Positions 30,140 to 40,175 are shown, counted from the first letter of the stretch. The stretch is DNA of 64,000 bases from Pseudoalteromonas sp. UG3-2 (GCF_037120705.1 NZ_JAWLJU010000001.1:372001-436000), one strand, 5' to 3'. The notes: generated from the letters alone by a model not told the origin. A program made the numbers and translations.

Positions 30140-33100
30140 TTAGCTTGCCGCTTTATGCCGCCAACGACTAATTAGACTATAAAGTGCAGGTAACACAATT
30201 AAGGTGAGCACGAGTGCACTGGCCATGCCACCAACCATAGGTGCGGCAATTCGGCTCATGACCTCAGAGCCGGTGCCGGTGCCGTAGAGGATGGGCAGCA
30301 AGCCAATAATAATGGTGGCAACGGTCATCATTACCGGACGAATACGTTTGCCAGCGCCAGTCAAGATAGCGCCATTCAGTGCCGCCACGGTTAGACTTTG
30401 CTGCTTTTGCTTGAGCTCATCAATGGCTTGATTTAAATACACCAACATGATCACGCCTATCTCTACCGCCACGCCGGCAAGAGCAATAAAGCCAACCCCC
30501 ACTGCAACGGAGAAGTTGAAGCCTTCTAAATACAGCAACCACAAACCACCAATCATCGCCATTGGTAAGGTCAGCATGATCACCGCCACTTCGGTAAAGC
30601 TTCTAAAGCTCATGTATAGCAGCACGATGATGATGCCAAGGGTGAGTGGTACTACGTAGCTGAGCTTGGCTTTGGCCCGCTCCATGTATTCGTACTGGCC
30701 CGCCCAAGTAATGGAGTACCCTGCTGGTAACTCCAGCTGCTCAGCCAATACTTGCTTGGCGTTATCGACGTAGCTGCCAACATCGACGCCGTCCAAATCA
30801 ATAAAGGTCCAACCGTTGATGCGGGCGTTCTCACTTTTGATCCCTGGCGGGCCATTTTCAATGTACACGGATGCCACATCACCAAGGGTAATATTCAACC
30901 CCTGCTCGGTGACAATCGGCAGCGCTTTTAAGGCTTCTGGCGAGTCACGAAGATCTTGTGGATAGCGCAAACTCACCGGATACCGCTCTTGTCCTTCAAT
31001 GGTTTGTGTGACGTCCATCCCTCCAATTGCAGTGGCAACCACCTGCTGCACGTCGGCAATGTTGAGACCAAAACGAGCCGCTTGGGCGCGATTAATGTCA
31101 ACTTTAATGTAGCGCCCCCCTGCGACTCGCTCAGAATACACCGACGCGGTGCCTTCAACGTCCGCTAAGATTTGCTCCAGTTGCTGGCCAATCTCTTGAA
31201 TGGTATCTAAGTTGGGACCCGCCACCTTAATCCCTACAGGGGTTTTTATCCCCGTCGCTAACATATCAATACGGGTTTTAATTGGCATCACCCAAGCATT
31301 GGTTAAACCGGGGAATTGCACTAGCTCATCTAGCTCGGCTTTTAATTTTGCCGTGGTCATGCCCTCACGCCACTGTGATTTTGGCTTTAACTGAATAAAG
31401 GTTTCTATCATGGTCAGCGGTGCCGGATCCGTTGCGGTTTCCGCTCGACCAATTTTACCAAAGACGTTTTTTACCTCGGGAACCGTGGCAATCAGTTTAT
31501 CGGTTTGCTGCAATAGCTCCCGCGCCTTACCGATGGAAATGCTCGGGTAAGTCGTGGGCATATACATTAAGTCGCCCTCATCTAAAGGTGGAATAAACTC
31601 ACTGCCAATTTTATCAACCGGATAAAAGCCCACCACCGTTACTACCACAGCGCCGAGCAAAGTAAATTTCGGGAAGCGCAGTACTTGCCTAAGAATAGGC
31701 GTGTATATGGCAACCAGCAGTCGATTCACTGGGTTTTTGTGTTCAGGCAGCACTTTACCGCGAATAAAATAGCCCATCAGGACTGGGATCAAGGTAATGG
31801 CCAATCCAGCCGACGCCGCCATGGCGTAGGTTTTGGTGTAGGCTAATGGCGCAAACATGCGGCCTTCTTGCGCTTCTAAAATAAACACAGGTAGAAAGCT
31901 GACGGTAATGATCAATAAACTAAAGAACAATGCCGGGCCCACTTCAGAGGCGGACTTGGCCACCAGCTGCCAGCGGTTTTCATTATTCAGCGGCGTTTTT
32001 TCCATGTGTTTGTGCATGTTTTCGATCATCACAATAGCGCCGTCAGTCATCGCGCCAATGGCAATAGCGATACCGCCTAACGACATGATATTGGCATTAA
32101 CGCCTTGAAAATACATGATAATAAAAGCGACCAAAATCCCCAGCGGCAAAGTCACCACAGCCACAATGGAAGAGCGAATATGGAATAAGAACACCACGCA
32201 TACCAGCGCGACTACGGCCAGCTCCTCTAAGAGTTTTGACCACAAATTATCGATTGCATTGCTGATCAGCTCAGAGCGGTCGTAAACGGTGACCACTTCA
32301 ACGCCATCAGGCAGTCCTTTTTCCAGCTCGTTAAGCTTTTGCTTCACACCATCAATGGTTTTTTGGGCATTTTCACCAAAGCGCATCACCACAACGCCAC
32401 CGACCACTTCGCCTTCGCCGTTTAGCTCAGCAATACCACGGCGCATTTGCGGGCCTATATTGACGCTGGCAACATCGGCGATGGTAAGTGGCGTACCTTG
32501 AATGGCTTGGCCTAATGGAATGGCTTTGATGTCAGCAACACTTTGAATGTAACCTGTGCTGGTGACCATGTATTCGGCCTCCGCCATTTCAATCACAGAG
32601 GCACCAGACTCTTGGTTACCACGCTGCAGCGCTTGTTGTACATGGGCAAGAGGAATGCCATAGGCTCGCAGCTTGTTAGGGTCGACCTGCACCTGATACT
32701 GCTTAACCATGCCACCAATGGGGGCCACTTCTGATACCCCAGGTACCGATTGCAGTTCAAACTTTAAAAACCAATCTTGTAGGCTGCGCAGCTGGCTGAT
32801 GTCGTGCTGACCGGTTTTATCCACCAGCGCATATAAATACACCCAGCCCACCCCAGTGGCATCAGGTCCAAGCTGAGGCTTAGCAGCATCAGGCAGCTGC
32901 GGTGCCACTTGGCTTAGGTACTCTAATACTCGGCTCCGTGCCCAATATAAATCGGTGTCGTCATCAAAAATCACATACACATACGAGTCACCAAAAAAGG
33001 AGTAGCCTCTCACCGTTTTCGCCCCAGGTACGGATAACATCGCCGTAGTTAGCGGAAAGGTGACTTGATCTTGCACCACTTGAGGTGCTTGTCCGGGATA

Positions 33101-33256
33101 CGGTGTTTTCACGATGACCTGCACATCCGATAGGTCGGGAATGGCATCCACTGGGGTGTTCTTTAATGTGAATAGCCCCGCTCCAACCAGCATCAAGGTC
33201 AGTAGCACCACAAAGAAGCGGTTGTATACTGACCAGCGTATAATTGCTTGGATCAT
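30140..33256 (-). CDS. cusA: Heavy-metal efflux RND transporter CusA
   Basis: The 1,038-residue inner-membrane proton antiporter is the pump of the Cus copper/silver efflux complex. It has 12 predicted helices and two large periplasmic loops. The N-terminus MIQAIIRWSVYNRFFV and the motif AIGAMTDGAIVMIENMHKHM (helix 4 relay Asp and Glu) are typical of the HME-RND (CusA/CzcA) group. GGAG lies 7 nt before the ATG, and the gene starts 10 nt after cusB. It works with CusB and CusC encoded upstream in the same operon. Metal specificity is inferred from the CusF-like domains of CusB and the DUF411 neighbour. Confidence 0.95.
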   Translation of the reverse strand: MIQAIIRWSVYNRFFVVLLTLMLVGAGLFTLKNTPVDAIPDLSDVQVIVKTPYPGQAPQVVQDQVTFPLTTAMLSVPGAKTVRGYSFFGDSYVYVIFDDDTDLYWARSRVLEYLSQVAPQLPDAAKPQLGPDATGVGWVYLYALVDKTGQHDISQLRSLQDWFLKFELQSVPGVSEVAPIGGMVKQYQVQVDPNKLRAYGIPLAHVQQALQRGNQESGASVIEMAEAEYMVTSTGYIQSVADIKAIPLGQAIQGTPLTIADVASVNIGPQMRRGIAELNGEGEVVGGVVVMRFGENAQKTIDGVKQKLNELEKGLPDGVEVVTVYDRSELISNAIDNLWSKLLEELAVVALVCVVFLFHIRSSIVAVVTLPLGILVAFIIMYFQGVNANIMSLGGIAIAIGAMTDGAIVMIENMHKHMEKTPLNNENRWQLVAKSASEVGPALFFSLLIITVSFLPVFILEAQEGRMFAPLAYTKTYAMAASAGLAITLIPVLMGYFIRGKVLPEHKNPVNRLLVAIYTPILRQVLRFPKFTLLGAVVVTVVGFYPVDKIGSEFIPPLDEGDLMYMPTTYPSISIGKARELLQQTDKLIATVPEVKNVFGKIGRAETATDPAPLTMIETFIQLKPKSQWREGMTTAKLKAELDELVQFPGLTNAWVMPIKTRIDMLATGIKTPVGIKVAGPNLDTIQEIGQQLEQILADVEGTASVYSERVAGGRYIKVDINRAQAARFGLNIADVQQVVATAIGGMDVTQTIEGQERYPVSLRYPQDLRDSPEALKALPIVTEQGLNITLGDVASVYIENGPPGIKSENARINGWTFIDLDGVDVGSYVDNAKQVLAEQLELPAGYSITWAGQYEYMERAKAKLSYVVPLTLGIIIVLLYMSFRSFTEVAVIMLTLPMAMIGGLWLLYLEGFNFSVAVGVGFIALAGVAVEIGVIMLVYLNQAIDELKQKQQSLTVAALNGAILTGAGKRIRPVMMTVATIIIGLLPILYGTGTGSEVMSRIAAPMVGGMASALVLTLIVLPALYSLISRWRHKAAS

Positions 33257-33266
33257 TACTTTACTC

Positions 33267-34997
33267 CTAGTGGCCTGAATGCATATCGTGGTTCATCTGC
33301 GCTTGTGGTGTTATTTCTGTGACGATGAATTCATCGCCAACCACAAAAGTGAAGGTGACGGCCATGTCTTTATGTAAGGCACTGAGGTCCAGCTCATCCG
33401 CCGCCACAAAGTCCATGGTTGTTGCTGGGCGATCCCACTTAGGAATGGCTTCACGCGAAATATTAAGCACACGAGTTTCGCTATCAATGGCATTAATGAC
33501 CCCACCCACAGTAGCCGAAGGAAGCTCATCAAAAGGAGTCGGCTCAGACATAATATGAATACCGGTCAACACTATGCCGCCGTCGTCTTGTTTGGTGGTT
33601 TCAAAGTGCAAGGTTTGCCCCGGTTTAAGAGCTTCAATGTCAACCTCATCGGCTACAGCAAAGTCCATTACCATCTCTGGCCATTGCCATTCAGGCACCG
33701 GTTTATGGTCAATGGTGGCAGTGCGACTGTCATAATCCATGCTGGTGATTTCCCCCTCAATCCACACTGAGTTAGGCTCTGTGTCGGCAGCCATGCGCAT
33801 AAAGTCAGACGAAATGCTCGATTGCGAATCAATTAAGAAATGCGCCGAGGTAACAATGGTATCTCCGGCATTAATACCGTTTAAGATCTCAACGCGATCT
33901 TCGCTGATCTGCCCAAGCTCCACAGCCACAGATTTAAACAACCCAGGTTCCAGTTCGACCACCACACGGTTTTGCTTGGCAGTTCGGATCACCGCTTGCG
34001 TTGGTACCTGCAGTACATTTTCGCGGGGCTGGGTTGCAATGGAAACTTGCGCAAACATATTGGGCTTAAGCTTGCCATCGCTATTGCTAAACCTAAGGCG
34101 AACACGCAACGTGCGTGTTTTTTCATTTAATGACGGATAAATGTAATCCACCTTGCCCTGCCACTTTCTACCTGGTAAAAAGTCCAGTTGCATGGTCACA
34201 GGCAAACCTTCAGTAATGGCCATGGCATCGCGCTCAAATACGTCTGCTTCAACCCAAATTTCATCGAGTTGCGCGATACTCATTAAGGTTGTGCCTGGTT
34301 TGACGTAAAAGCCCTCACGAACTTGCAAGGCATCAATGACGCCAGATTGCCGTGCATAAAAAGTAATGGTTTGATTCACCTCGCCACTTTGCTTTAATTT
34401 CTCGATAAAGCTCTCGCTCAGTTGCAATGCCACTAAGCGCTCTTTGGCTGCATTAATCAAGGCTTGGTTTTGGCGCTTGCGAGCAATTAAGTACTCTTCT
34501 TGCGCGTTGACAAGTTGCGGAGAATACAGAGTATACAGGGGTTCTCCTTGCTGAACCGGATCTCCAGCTGCTTTGACGTAGAGCTTTTCTATCCAACCTT
34601 CAACACGCGGGTGAATGTGCACTAAGCTGTCTTCGTTGTATTGCACGTAGCCCACGGTACGAATACGCTTTTCCATGTCAGCTAATTCTGCGGTGGTGGT
34701 GCGCACCCCCATGTTGTTTTCAACCGCAGGGTTTATCTCCACTACCCCTTGGCCGTAGTCATCGCCTTTACTTTGCTCTTCATAGACTGGGACTAAGTCC
34801 ATTCCCATGGGTGACTTGCCGGGCTTATCTCGACGATAATTTGGATCCATTGGGGCAACCCAGTACAGCGGTTCCTGGGCATCCGCGCTCTCGTCACTTG
34901 CAGCACCAGCAGAGCTGCTCGATAAATTCATGCCAATGATCACCCCAGCAATCAAGGTACTCACGGCAACTAACATTAATACTAAACGGTTATTCAT
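33267..34997 (-). CDS. cusB: Periplasmic adaptor CusB with two C-terminal CusF-like domains
   Basis: The 576-residue RND adaptor links CusA to CusC. An N-terminal signal anchor is followed by a heavy-metal-binding domain (APMDPNYRRDKPGKSPMG), hairpin and lipoyl (GWIEKLYVKAAGDPVQQGEP) and barrel domains. It ends with two CusF-like domains. The first (HKPVPEWQWPEMVMDF) keeps the His, Trp and two Met used by CusF to bind Cu(I). The second (SREAIPKWDRPATTMDF) has lost the His, the Trp position and one Met. The C-terminal tail NHDMHSGH can also bind metal. AAGGA precedes the ATG, which overlaps the end of cusC by 8 nt. Confidence 0.95.
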   Translation of the reverse strand: MNNRLVLMLVAVSTLIAGVIIGMNLSSSSAGAASDESADAQEPLYWVAPMDPNYRRDKPGKSPMGMDLVPVYEEQSKGDDYGQGVVEINPAVENNMGVRTTTAELADMEKRIRTVGYVQYNEDSLVHIHPRVEGWIEKLYVKAAGDPVQQGEPLYTLYSPQLVNAQEEYLIARKRQNQALINAAKERLVALQLSESFIEKLKQSGEVNQTITFYARQSGVIDALQVREGFYVKPGTTLMSIAQLDEIWVEADVFERDAMAITEGLPVTMQLDFLPGRKWQGKVDYIYPSLNEKTRTLRVRLRFSNSDGKLKPNMFAQVSIATQPRENVLQVPTQAVIRTAKQNRVVVELEPGLFKSVAVELGQISEDRVEILNGINAGDTIVTSAHFLIDSQSSISSDFMRMAADTEPNSVWIEGEITSMDYDSRTATIDHKPVPEWQWPEMVMDFAVADEVDIEALKPGQTLHFETTKQDDGGIVLTGIHIMSEPTPFDELPSATVGGVINAIDSETRVLNISREAIPKWDRPATTMDFVAADELDLSALHKDMAVTFTFVVGDEFIVTEITPQAQMNHDMHSGH

Positions 34998-36306
34998 GGT
35001 GGCTGTCCTTTTTAACTTGAGCTAGGTAATAGTTGCTGCGAGCAACGGCTTTAAGTAAGGCGATATCGATAGCCAGGGCTGATAGCTCAGCATTTAACTT
35101 GGCAATGCGCGCTCTCACCACTTCAGCAAAGTCGCCATCGTCGTTGGTGTAAGCGCTGAGGGCGGCCTCTGCTTGCTCAGCGCTTTGCGCTATAATGTTA
35201 TCGCGATATAGGGTTTGGCGTTGTTGCAATCGCTTTACCGTTTGTATTTCACTGTTTAGGCCAGAAAATAATTGCTTTAACACCAAAAAGCGCTGGGTTT
35301 TACTGGCTTCAAGCTCGGCAACGGCAGCGGCTTTTAAAGGGTCTTGCCTTTTCTCTAAGAAAAGCGGCATGTCAAAGGTGACACCCACACTAAAAAAGTC
35401 CGCTCTGGAGCCGGTTACAGGTGCATCATCACGATAGGCATAACTGGCATTAACAGCAAACTGAGGTTGGTAAGCCTGCTCTTTCATTGCCACTTCTTGC
35501 TTGGCTTTTTTGCTATCCACATCGGCTAATAACACCGCAGGGTGCTGGTTAATTTGTGCCGTGAGGGCTTGCTTATCGATAGGGTAGGTTTGCATTAATT
35601 TAGGTGCAGCTGAGCGCAGCATAGGTAATGCCATTAGGGCATTGTCATCGATGGTGGCCTGTTGCAGATTGAGGTTATCGTCCATTAACCATTGCCCAAG
35701 CTTGGCTTTTGCCGTATTCAGCTTTTGATAAGCAAGGGCTTTTTTATCATCAAGCTGCACTACCTCCAGCTGGGCACGAATAACATCTTGCTGCCGTGTT
35801 GTGCCCACCGCACTGGAGTAACTGGCATTGGCAATGTCCACCATTTGCTCGAACAACACACTGTCACGCTCTATCAGCGCTAAGGTGTTATTGGCATGCA
35901 CAATATCCAACCACAATAGCGATACTTCACGCTCAATTTGCGCCACACGTTGTTGCTGCAGCAGCGGCTGCTTGCTGGCTTCCAGTCGCAACTGCTCGCT
36001 TTTTATTGCTAAGCTGTCGCCACGAGGCAGCATTTGTGTGACACCCACTTTAAGTTGCGTCATTGGCTCTTGGTTAAGCTCCCAGCTATCTACTGGCAAG
36101 TTCATGACTGCTAATGACATTTTCGGATCTGAGTAGCTCAGCGCCGCTTTGCTTTTTGCCGTGAATGCCGATTCACGGTGCTGACTTGAACGCAACCAAG
36201 GATCGTTTGCTATTGCCGTGGCGATTGCTTGCTCTAAAGAGGTGACTTTAGCCTGCGCAGTGGCAGCCATTACAGCAGCCATAACAAATAAAGACTTTAC
36301 CTGCAT
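34990..36306 (-). CDS. cusC: Outer-membrane efflux channel of the TolC family (CusC-like)
   Basis: The 438-residue TolC-family protein has two outer-membrane-factor repeats and long coiled-coil helices, with a signal peptide ending ATAQA. No lipobox Cys is present, unlike E. coli CusC. The ATG at 36306 has GAGGAG 8 nt upstream and overlaps the DUF411 stop (TGATG); the TTG one codon earlier is not needed. It forms the outer-membrane exit of the CusCBA pump. Confidence 0.9.
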   Translation of the reverse strand: MQVKSLFVMAAVMAATAQAKVTSLEQAIATAIANDPWLRSSQHRESAFTAKSKAALSYSDPKMSLAVMNLPVDSWELNQEPMTQLKVGVTQMLPRGDSLAIKSEQLRLEASKQPLLQQQRVAQIEREVSLLWLDIVHANNTLALIERDSVLFEQMVDIANASYSSAVGTTRQQDVIRAQLEVVQLDDKKALAYQKLNTAKAKLGQWLMDDNLNLQQATIDDNALMALPMLRSAAPKLMQTYPIDKQALTAQINQHPAVLLADVDSKKAKQEVAMKEQAYQPQFAVNASYAYRDDAPVTGSRADFFSVGVTFDMPLFLEKRQDPLKAAAVAELEASKTQRFLVLKQLFSGLNSEIQTVKRLQQRQTLYRDNIIAQSAEQAEAALSAYTNDDGDFAEVVRARIAKLNAELSALAIDIALLKAVARSNYYLAQVKKDSHHE

Positions 36307-36779
36307 CAAAACTGCTCCTCGTAGCGGTTAATTTCAGCAAACACTTGGTGGCTGCCGTCTTTTTTCAGTAATAAAATTTGGTATGGCATAAAGCGATCAC
36401 CGATTTCCATACCGGGCGTACCCACTGGCATGGCAGGGACACTTAACCCCAATATGTCTTTATTGGCGGTGAGACTTTCGTTCGCTAAAAACTGTTTAAT
36501 GAATTTTGCGGGTACGTGACCTTCAAAGATAAAACCGCCTTTAGAGACGGCGGTGTGGCACGACTGATAATTATGGCGAATGCCATATTTGTTTTTTAGC
36601 GAACCCAAATAGTCGAGGTCGGTGGCTTGATACTGAATTTTCTGTGCCTGTAAATGGTTTAGCCACAGCTCACAGCAGCCACAGGTAGGAGATTTGTACA
36701 CTTGCAAAGTAATTTCTTGGTTTGCTTGCGCCATGAGGCTTACAAGCCACAACAAAGTAAATAGAACGAGTTTTTTCAC
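36306..36779 (-). CDS. DUF411 metal-binding protein
   Basis: This periplasmic protein of about 157 residues has the DUF411 signature: YKSPTCGCCELWLNHL with a CxCC cluster, then HNYQSCHTAV and VPAMPVGTPGME. DUF411 proteins are common in copper-resistance clusters and probably bind Cu(I). A GTG at 36779 has GAGG 5 nt upstream and starts directly at the signal peptide (VKKLVLFTLLWLVSLMAQA); the ATG at 36809 lacks an RBS. It is coupled to cusC. Confidence 0.85.
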   Translation of the reverse strand: MKKLVLFTLLWLVSLMAQANQEITLQVYKSPTCGCCELWLNHLQAQKIQYQATDLDYLGSLKNKYGIRHNYQSCHTAVSKGGFIFEGHVPAKFIKQFLANESLTANKDILGLSVPAMPVGTPGMEIGDRFMPYQILLLKKDGSHQVFAEINRYEEQF

Positions 36780-36825
36780 AGTAACCTCATCAGTGCTGCT
36801 CAATATCACTAAGAGCAGCTAAATC

Positions 36826-36838
36826 ATTGATTATCAAT
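36826..36838. promoter_or_regulatory. Palindrome upstream of the DUF411 gene
   Basis: ATTGAT-T-ATCAAT is a perfect 6-1-6 palindrome, about 47 nt before the DUF411 start. It could be an operator. No copper-regulator consensus is clearly matched. Confidence 0.25.
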
Positions 36839-36898
36839 AAAAACGTACACATGAAATGTGTAGTAAAACCAAATTGAATGGACGGATCTATCCTGAGA

Positions 36899-37258
36899 TT
36901 AGCTGTGTATAGGGGGTCTGAATAATGAGTCTGGACGCTGAGCTAGTTGCCCTGAAGCGAAATTTGATTGTTCGCTTTGCTGGTTTAATGCCATTATGCC
37001 GTTACCAGGTGAAAATGCCGCCACACTGGAGGAGCACATGTGAGTTGGGCAAGTGCAATCAGCACATTGGCTAGGGTTATCGGGATCGCAACAATCCATA
37101 TTCATCATCTCAGTAGTCACGGTTTCGTGCATTTGCTGACTGGATGCTTGATGAGCCTCACCATGAGTGTCACAGGCAGCCATAGACGCAGCGGCACTCG
37201 GTCCACTCATCAGCGCTACAATCAGTACTGTGATAACAAGGTGAATAATGGCTTTCAA
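36899..37258 (-). CDS. Small periplasmic Cys/His/Met-rich protein
   Basis: This 119-residue protein has a signal peptide (cleavage near GPSAAA) and a mature part dense in metal ligands: CDTHGEAH, TEMMNMDCCDPDNPSQCADC, TCPTHMCSSS. It heads the copper operon, and copper binding or a CopL-like role is likely but unproven. The C-terminus (RPDSLFRPPIHS) resembles the ends of small proteins found next to copper efflux genes. AGGAATTG lies upstream of the ATG. Confidence 0.7.
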   Translation of the reverse strand: MKAIIHLVITVLIVALMSGPSAAASMAACDTHGEAHQASSQQMHETVTTEMMNMDCCDPDNPSQCADCTCPTHMCSSSVAAFSPGNGIMALNQQSEQSNFASGQLAQRPDSLFRPPIHS

Positions 37259-37404
37259 GGTTCAATTCCTAACGATAACACTATTAATGATAAAAAGCTC
37301 ATGCCGTAAATGCAAGCACGTAAAGGTCTTTGAGGGATTATTTTCAACGTCAACCTTGTTACAATAGCCGCGTTATAGCATTTGACGACTTAAGGAAAAG
37401 ATTT

Positions 37405-38007
37405 ATGAAACGTTTCATCCTACCTGCGATAGCGGTTGCGTTGACACTCTCTCAGCCAGCATCTGCTGACGAGTATGGCCTCTCTATTTATGGTGGCACC
37501 ATGGGCAGTAGCGACATTGAAACCAGTCGCAAGCAAACCTATGCACTGGATAATGACAGTCACCTTGGACTAAGCATTGATAAATACGTGCCTGAAGGCC
37601 GTTATGGCTTGTATTACTCCAAAACTGAAACGGCGTTGAGCGACTACCCAACCCGCAAGGTGGAAATGGAATACCTGCTGTTTCAAAGCGCAGCCATGAG
37701 CCCTATCACAGAGAACCTTACTGGCTATTTTGGCGCCCAGCTGGGTATTAACCGCCTATCACCTAACTTTATTGAGTCCGATACCTTTTTCGCTTCAGGC
37801 TTATATGCTGGGCTGGAGTATAATCTTGGCGCCGGGTTCCACATAGGCACAGAGGCGCGCTGGATTGCCACCATCTTAAAAAATAATTCCAAGGTGACCT
37901 GCGATCTCGACCCCGAGACCGATAACACCTGTAGCTGGCATTTTGATAACGAAATAATGAGCCAGTACCAAGCCAGCCTAACCTTGAGTTATCAATTTTC
38001 ACTGTAA
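37405..38007 (+). CDS. Outer-membrane beta-barrel protein
   Basis: The chosen ATG at 37405 has AAGGA 8 nt upstream and opens a clear signal peptide (MKRFILPAIAVALTLSQPASA, cut before DEYG); the longer frame from 37330 is not needed. The 200-residue product has alternating beta strands and ends SLTLSYQFSL, typical of small OM barrels. A Cys pair lies in TCDLDPETDNTCSW. It is divergent from the copper operon; no substrate is evident. Confidence 0.8.
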   Translation: MKRFILPAIAVALTLSQPASADEYGLSIYGGTMGSSDIETSRKQTYALDNDSHLGLSIDKYVPEGRYGLYYSKTETALSDYPTRKVEMEYLLFQSAAMSPITENLTGYFGAQLGINRLSPNFIESDTFFASGLYAGLEYNLGAGFHIGTEARWIATILKNNSKVTCDLDPETDNTCSWHFDNEIMSQYQASLTLSYQFSL

Positions 38008-38020
38008 AGTATTAGTTATC

Positions 38021-38045
38021 AAAAGCTTGGGTTAACCAAGCTTTT
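38021..38045 (+). terminator. Intrinsic terminator
   Basis: AAAAGCTTGG / CCAAGCTTTT form a 10-bp stem with a 5-nt loop, 14 nt after the barrel gene stop. Confidence 0.75.
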
Positions 38046-38291
38046 GCTTCGCCATTTCAATTGAGTCAAACATTCACTCTGTGCAGCGAGCAGCTCAAGC
38101 GTTTTCACAGGGCTGCCTTCCATTCTAAAACGAGAAAAACCTTTAAAAACAGAACTCTATTATTAAGGTTGCCTATTAAGCGGCAGCCCGGTTAAGGGCC
38201 GATTAAGCCATGCTGTTGCTAAATAGCGACATTAGGTTAAACGCCAACAGCGCTGCGCCTCAAAGGTCGTTAAGGATAGGAAAAGAGTGCA

Positions 38292-39662
38292 ATGAACAAG
38301 ATTTTCTCACAGTCATTACAAAAACAAGCACTGATTGCCATGTTCATTGGCGTGTTGCCTATCCTGACCTTAACCCTATGGTACGCTCAAGCATTGTCGC
38401 AAAACCAACAACAAACCCAAGCAGTCTACAACCATAATCAACGGCTGATCTTGGAGTTTAATGCCATTAAAGGGGATGTTATTGCCATCGAAAAAGCCCT
38501 TCAGAACAATGAATTGTTACAAAGCGAAGCGCTTGAGCAAAGCATTGAACAAAAATGGCAAAATACCCAAACTCGCTTACGCTCTTTACAACAAAGCCTG
38601 CCAAGTTCCAGCGTTGTTGCCAAGTTACAGCAATCCATAACACAGGATCTCACCAAACCAGCAACAGCCACAAACTTGCAGCAGCTCATTTCTTTGCTCA
38701 ATCAACAAGAGCCTAATTTCCAGCAAAGTCTTAAAACGCGCTTGGCTCAGCAGGAAAGCCGCTTCTCAGAGCTGCAAACCGTGTTTGTGTTTGGCTTAGT
38801 ACTACTACTCCCCACTTTGGTGGCCATCAGTGTTTTTCTTATTCACCGTATTTGCCAACAACTTAATCAAGTCGGTGCTGCGGTGGCTGAAGTGGGAAAA
38901 GGCAATCTAGATAAAACCGTAGAGCTCAAGGGCAGTTTTGAGCTGGGGCAATTGAATGACCGACTCAATTGGTTACGCCTTGAATTGAAACGGGTGCAAC
39001 AGCAAAAAGAGACCTTTTTACGCCATGTTACCCATGAATTAAAAACCCCGCTGGCGTCCTTAAACGAAGGCAGTAGTTTGCTTGGTAGTAGCTTATTGGG
39101 GCCCGTAAATCAAAAGCAGCAGCGTATTATCACCATTATGGCCGATGCCGTGACTAAACTAGGCAGTTTAATTGACGACTTACTCAGTTACAGTGCCGCC
39201 AGTCACCCAGACAGCTTGCATCACCAGGCACAGTTAAGCGAGATTAAAGCCGAGTTACTCAGCCACCTCGAAGATAAAATCCAACAACGTCAAGTGCATC
39301 TTAATTGGCATATTGATGATCATTGCAAGCTGCCCTATCTGCCTTGCAAATTAGTGTTAACTCAGCTTATTAATAATGCGATTGAGCACGCCAACAGCAA
39401 AATTGATGTTGAAATAAAACAATCGCAGCAACAGTTTTCCATGCTAGTGCATGATGATGGTGCGGGTATCGACAGCAGTCAAGCGCAAGCCATGTTTCAG
39501 CCCTTTGTACGTGGCAGCAATAACAAAACCGTTAACGGCAGTGGCCTAGGTTTAGCCATCGTATCTGAGTGCGTAAAACAATTAAAAGGAACCGTAACTT
39601 GGCTCAACGTGCGCCATGGTGCTTGTATTCAAGTTACTTTCCCAACGAGGAAAACGTCATGA
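38292..39662 (+). CDS. glrK: Sensor histidine kinase GlrK (QseE)
   Basis: The 456-residue membrane kinase has an N-terminal helix, a periplasmic region of about 130 residues, a second helix (about 160-185), HAMP, HisKA with the phosphoacceptor in HVTHELKTPLASL, and HATPase with NNAIEHA, DDGAGID and GSGLGLAI. The three-gene order with a lipoprotein and a sigma-54 activator is that of glrK-qseG-glrR (yfhK-yfhG-yfhA), which controls envelope-linked genes in enterobacteria. The family signal is uncertain here. Confidence 0.9.
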   Translation: MNKIFSQSLQKQALIAMFIGVLPILTLTLWYAQALSQNQQQTQAVYNHNQRLILEFNAIKGDVIAIEKALQNNELLQSEALEQSIEQKWQNTQTRLRSLQQSLPSSSVVAKLQQSITQDLTKPATATNLQQLISLLNQQEPNFQQSLKTRLAQQESRFSELQTVFVFGLVLLLPTLVAISVFLIHRICQQLNQVGAAVAEVGKGNLDKTVELKGSFELGQLNDRLNWLRLELKRVQQQKETFLRHVTHELKTPLASLNEGSSLLGSSLLGPVNQKQQRIITIMADAVTKLGSLIDDLLSYSAASHPDSLHHQAQLSEIKAELLSHLEDKIQQRQVHLNWHIDDHCKLPYLPCKLVLTQLINNAIEHANSKIDVEIKQSQQQFSMLVHDDGAGIDSSQAQAMFQPFVRGSNNKTVNGSGLGLAIVSECVKQLKGTVTWLNVRHGACIQVTFPTRKTS

Positions 39663-40162
39663 AATTACTGATTTTAGGTCTATTGATAACGGCATTATTG
39701 GGTTGCCAATCCAGCCCTAAACAGGCTCACCTAAGTGGCGAGTTTGTCGGTCCCATCAAATCCCATCAAGGAACTTATTATGCCCCGCTGGCAACTGTGA
39801 TTAACGCGCAGTTAGAGCGTTGTGAGGACAGCAACGAAGCTATTATCGGCGCCCACTTTAAAGGCGCTCAACAACTGCAACAATTTATTCGTCGCTACTG
39901 CGGTACCGACTCAACCACCGCTCAGCTTAAGCTCATCGCAAACACCAAGCAACAACATACTTGGCCAGATGAGTACCTGGTGTGGTTCGATGCACTTGCT
40001 TGGCACACAGAGCAATTGCGTGCACAAAAAATCGACAACTACTATTCCAATAATGCGGCAAAGCAACATCAGCAACAGTTACTGCAAACCCAAAAACAGC
40101 TCAGTGAATTAAAACAAAAGTTGGCAAATATTGAAAAACAACGCCTAGAAAGCGATCTCTAA
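39659..40162 (+). CDS. qseG: QseG-like outer-membrane lipoprotein
   Basis: The ATG at 39659 overlaps the glrK stop by 4 nt (ATGA) and opens a lipoprotein signal (LLITALLGCQSS, lipobox LLGC). The 167-residue protein ends in a Gln-rich coiled coil. Sequence is diverged from E. coli QseG, but position and type match; QseG supports the GlrK/QseE sensor. Confidence 0.75.
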   Translation: MKLLILGLLITALLGCQSSPKQAHLSGEFVGPIKSHQGTYYAPLATVINAQLERCEDSNEAIIGAHFKGAQQLQQFIRRYCGTDSTTAQLKLIANTKQQHTWPDEYLVWFDALAWHTEQLRAQKIDNYYSNNAAKQHQQQLLQTQKQLSELKQKLANIEKQRLESDL

Positions 40163-40175
40163 GGTGGAGGAAAGA

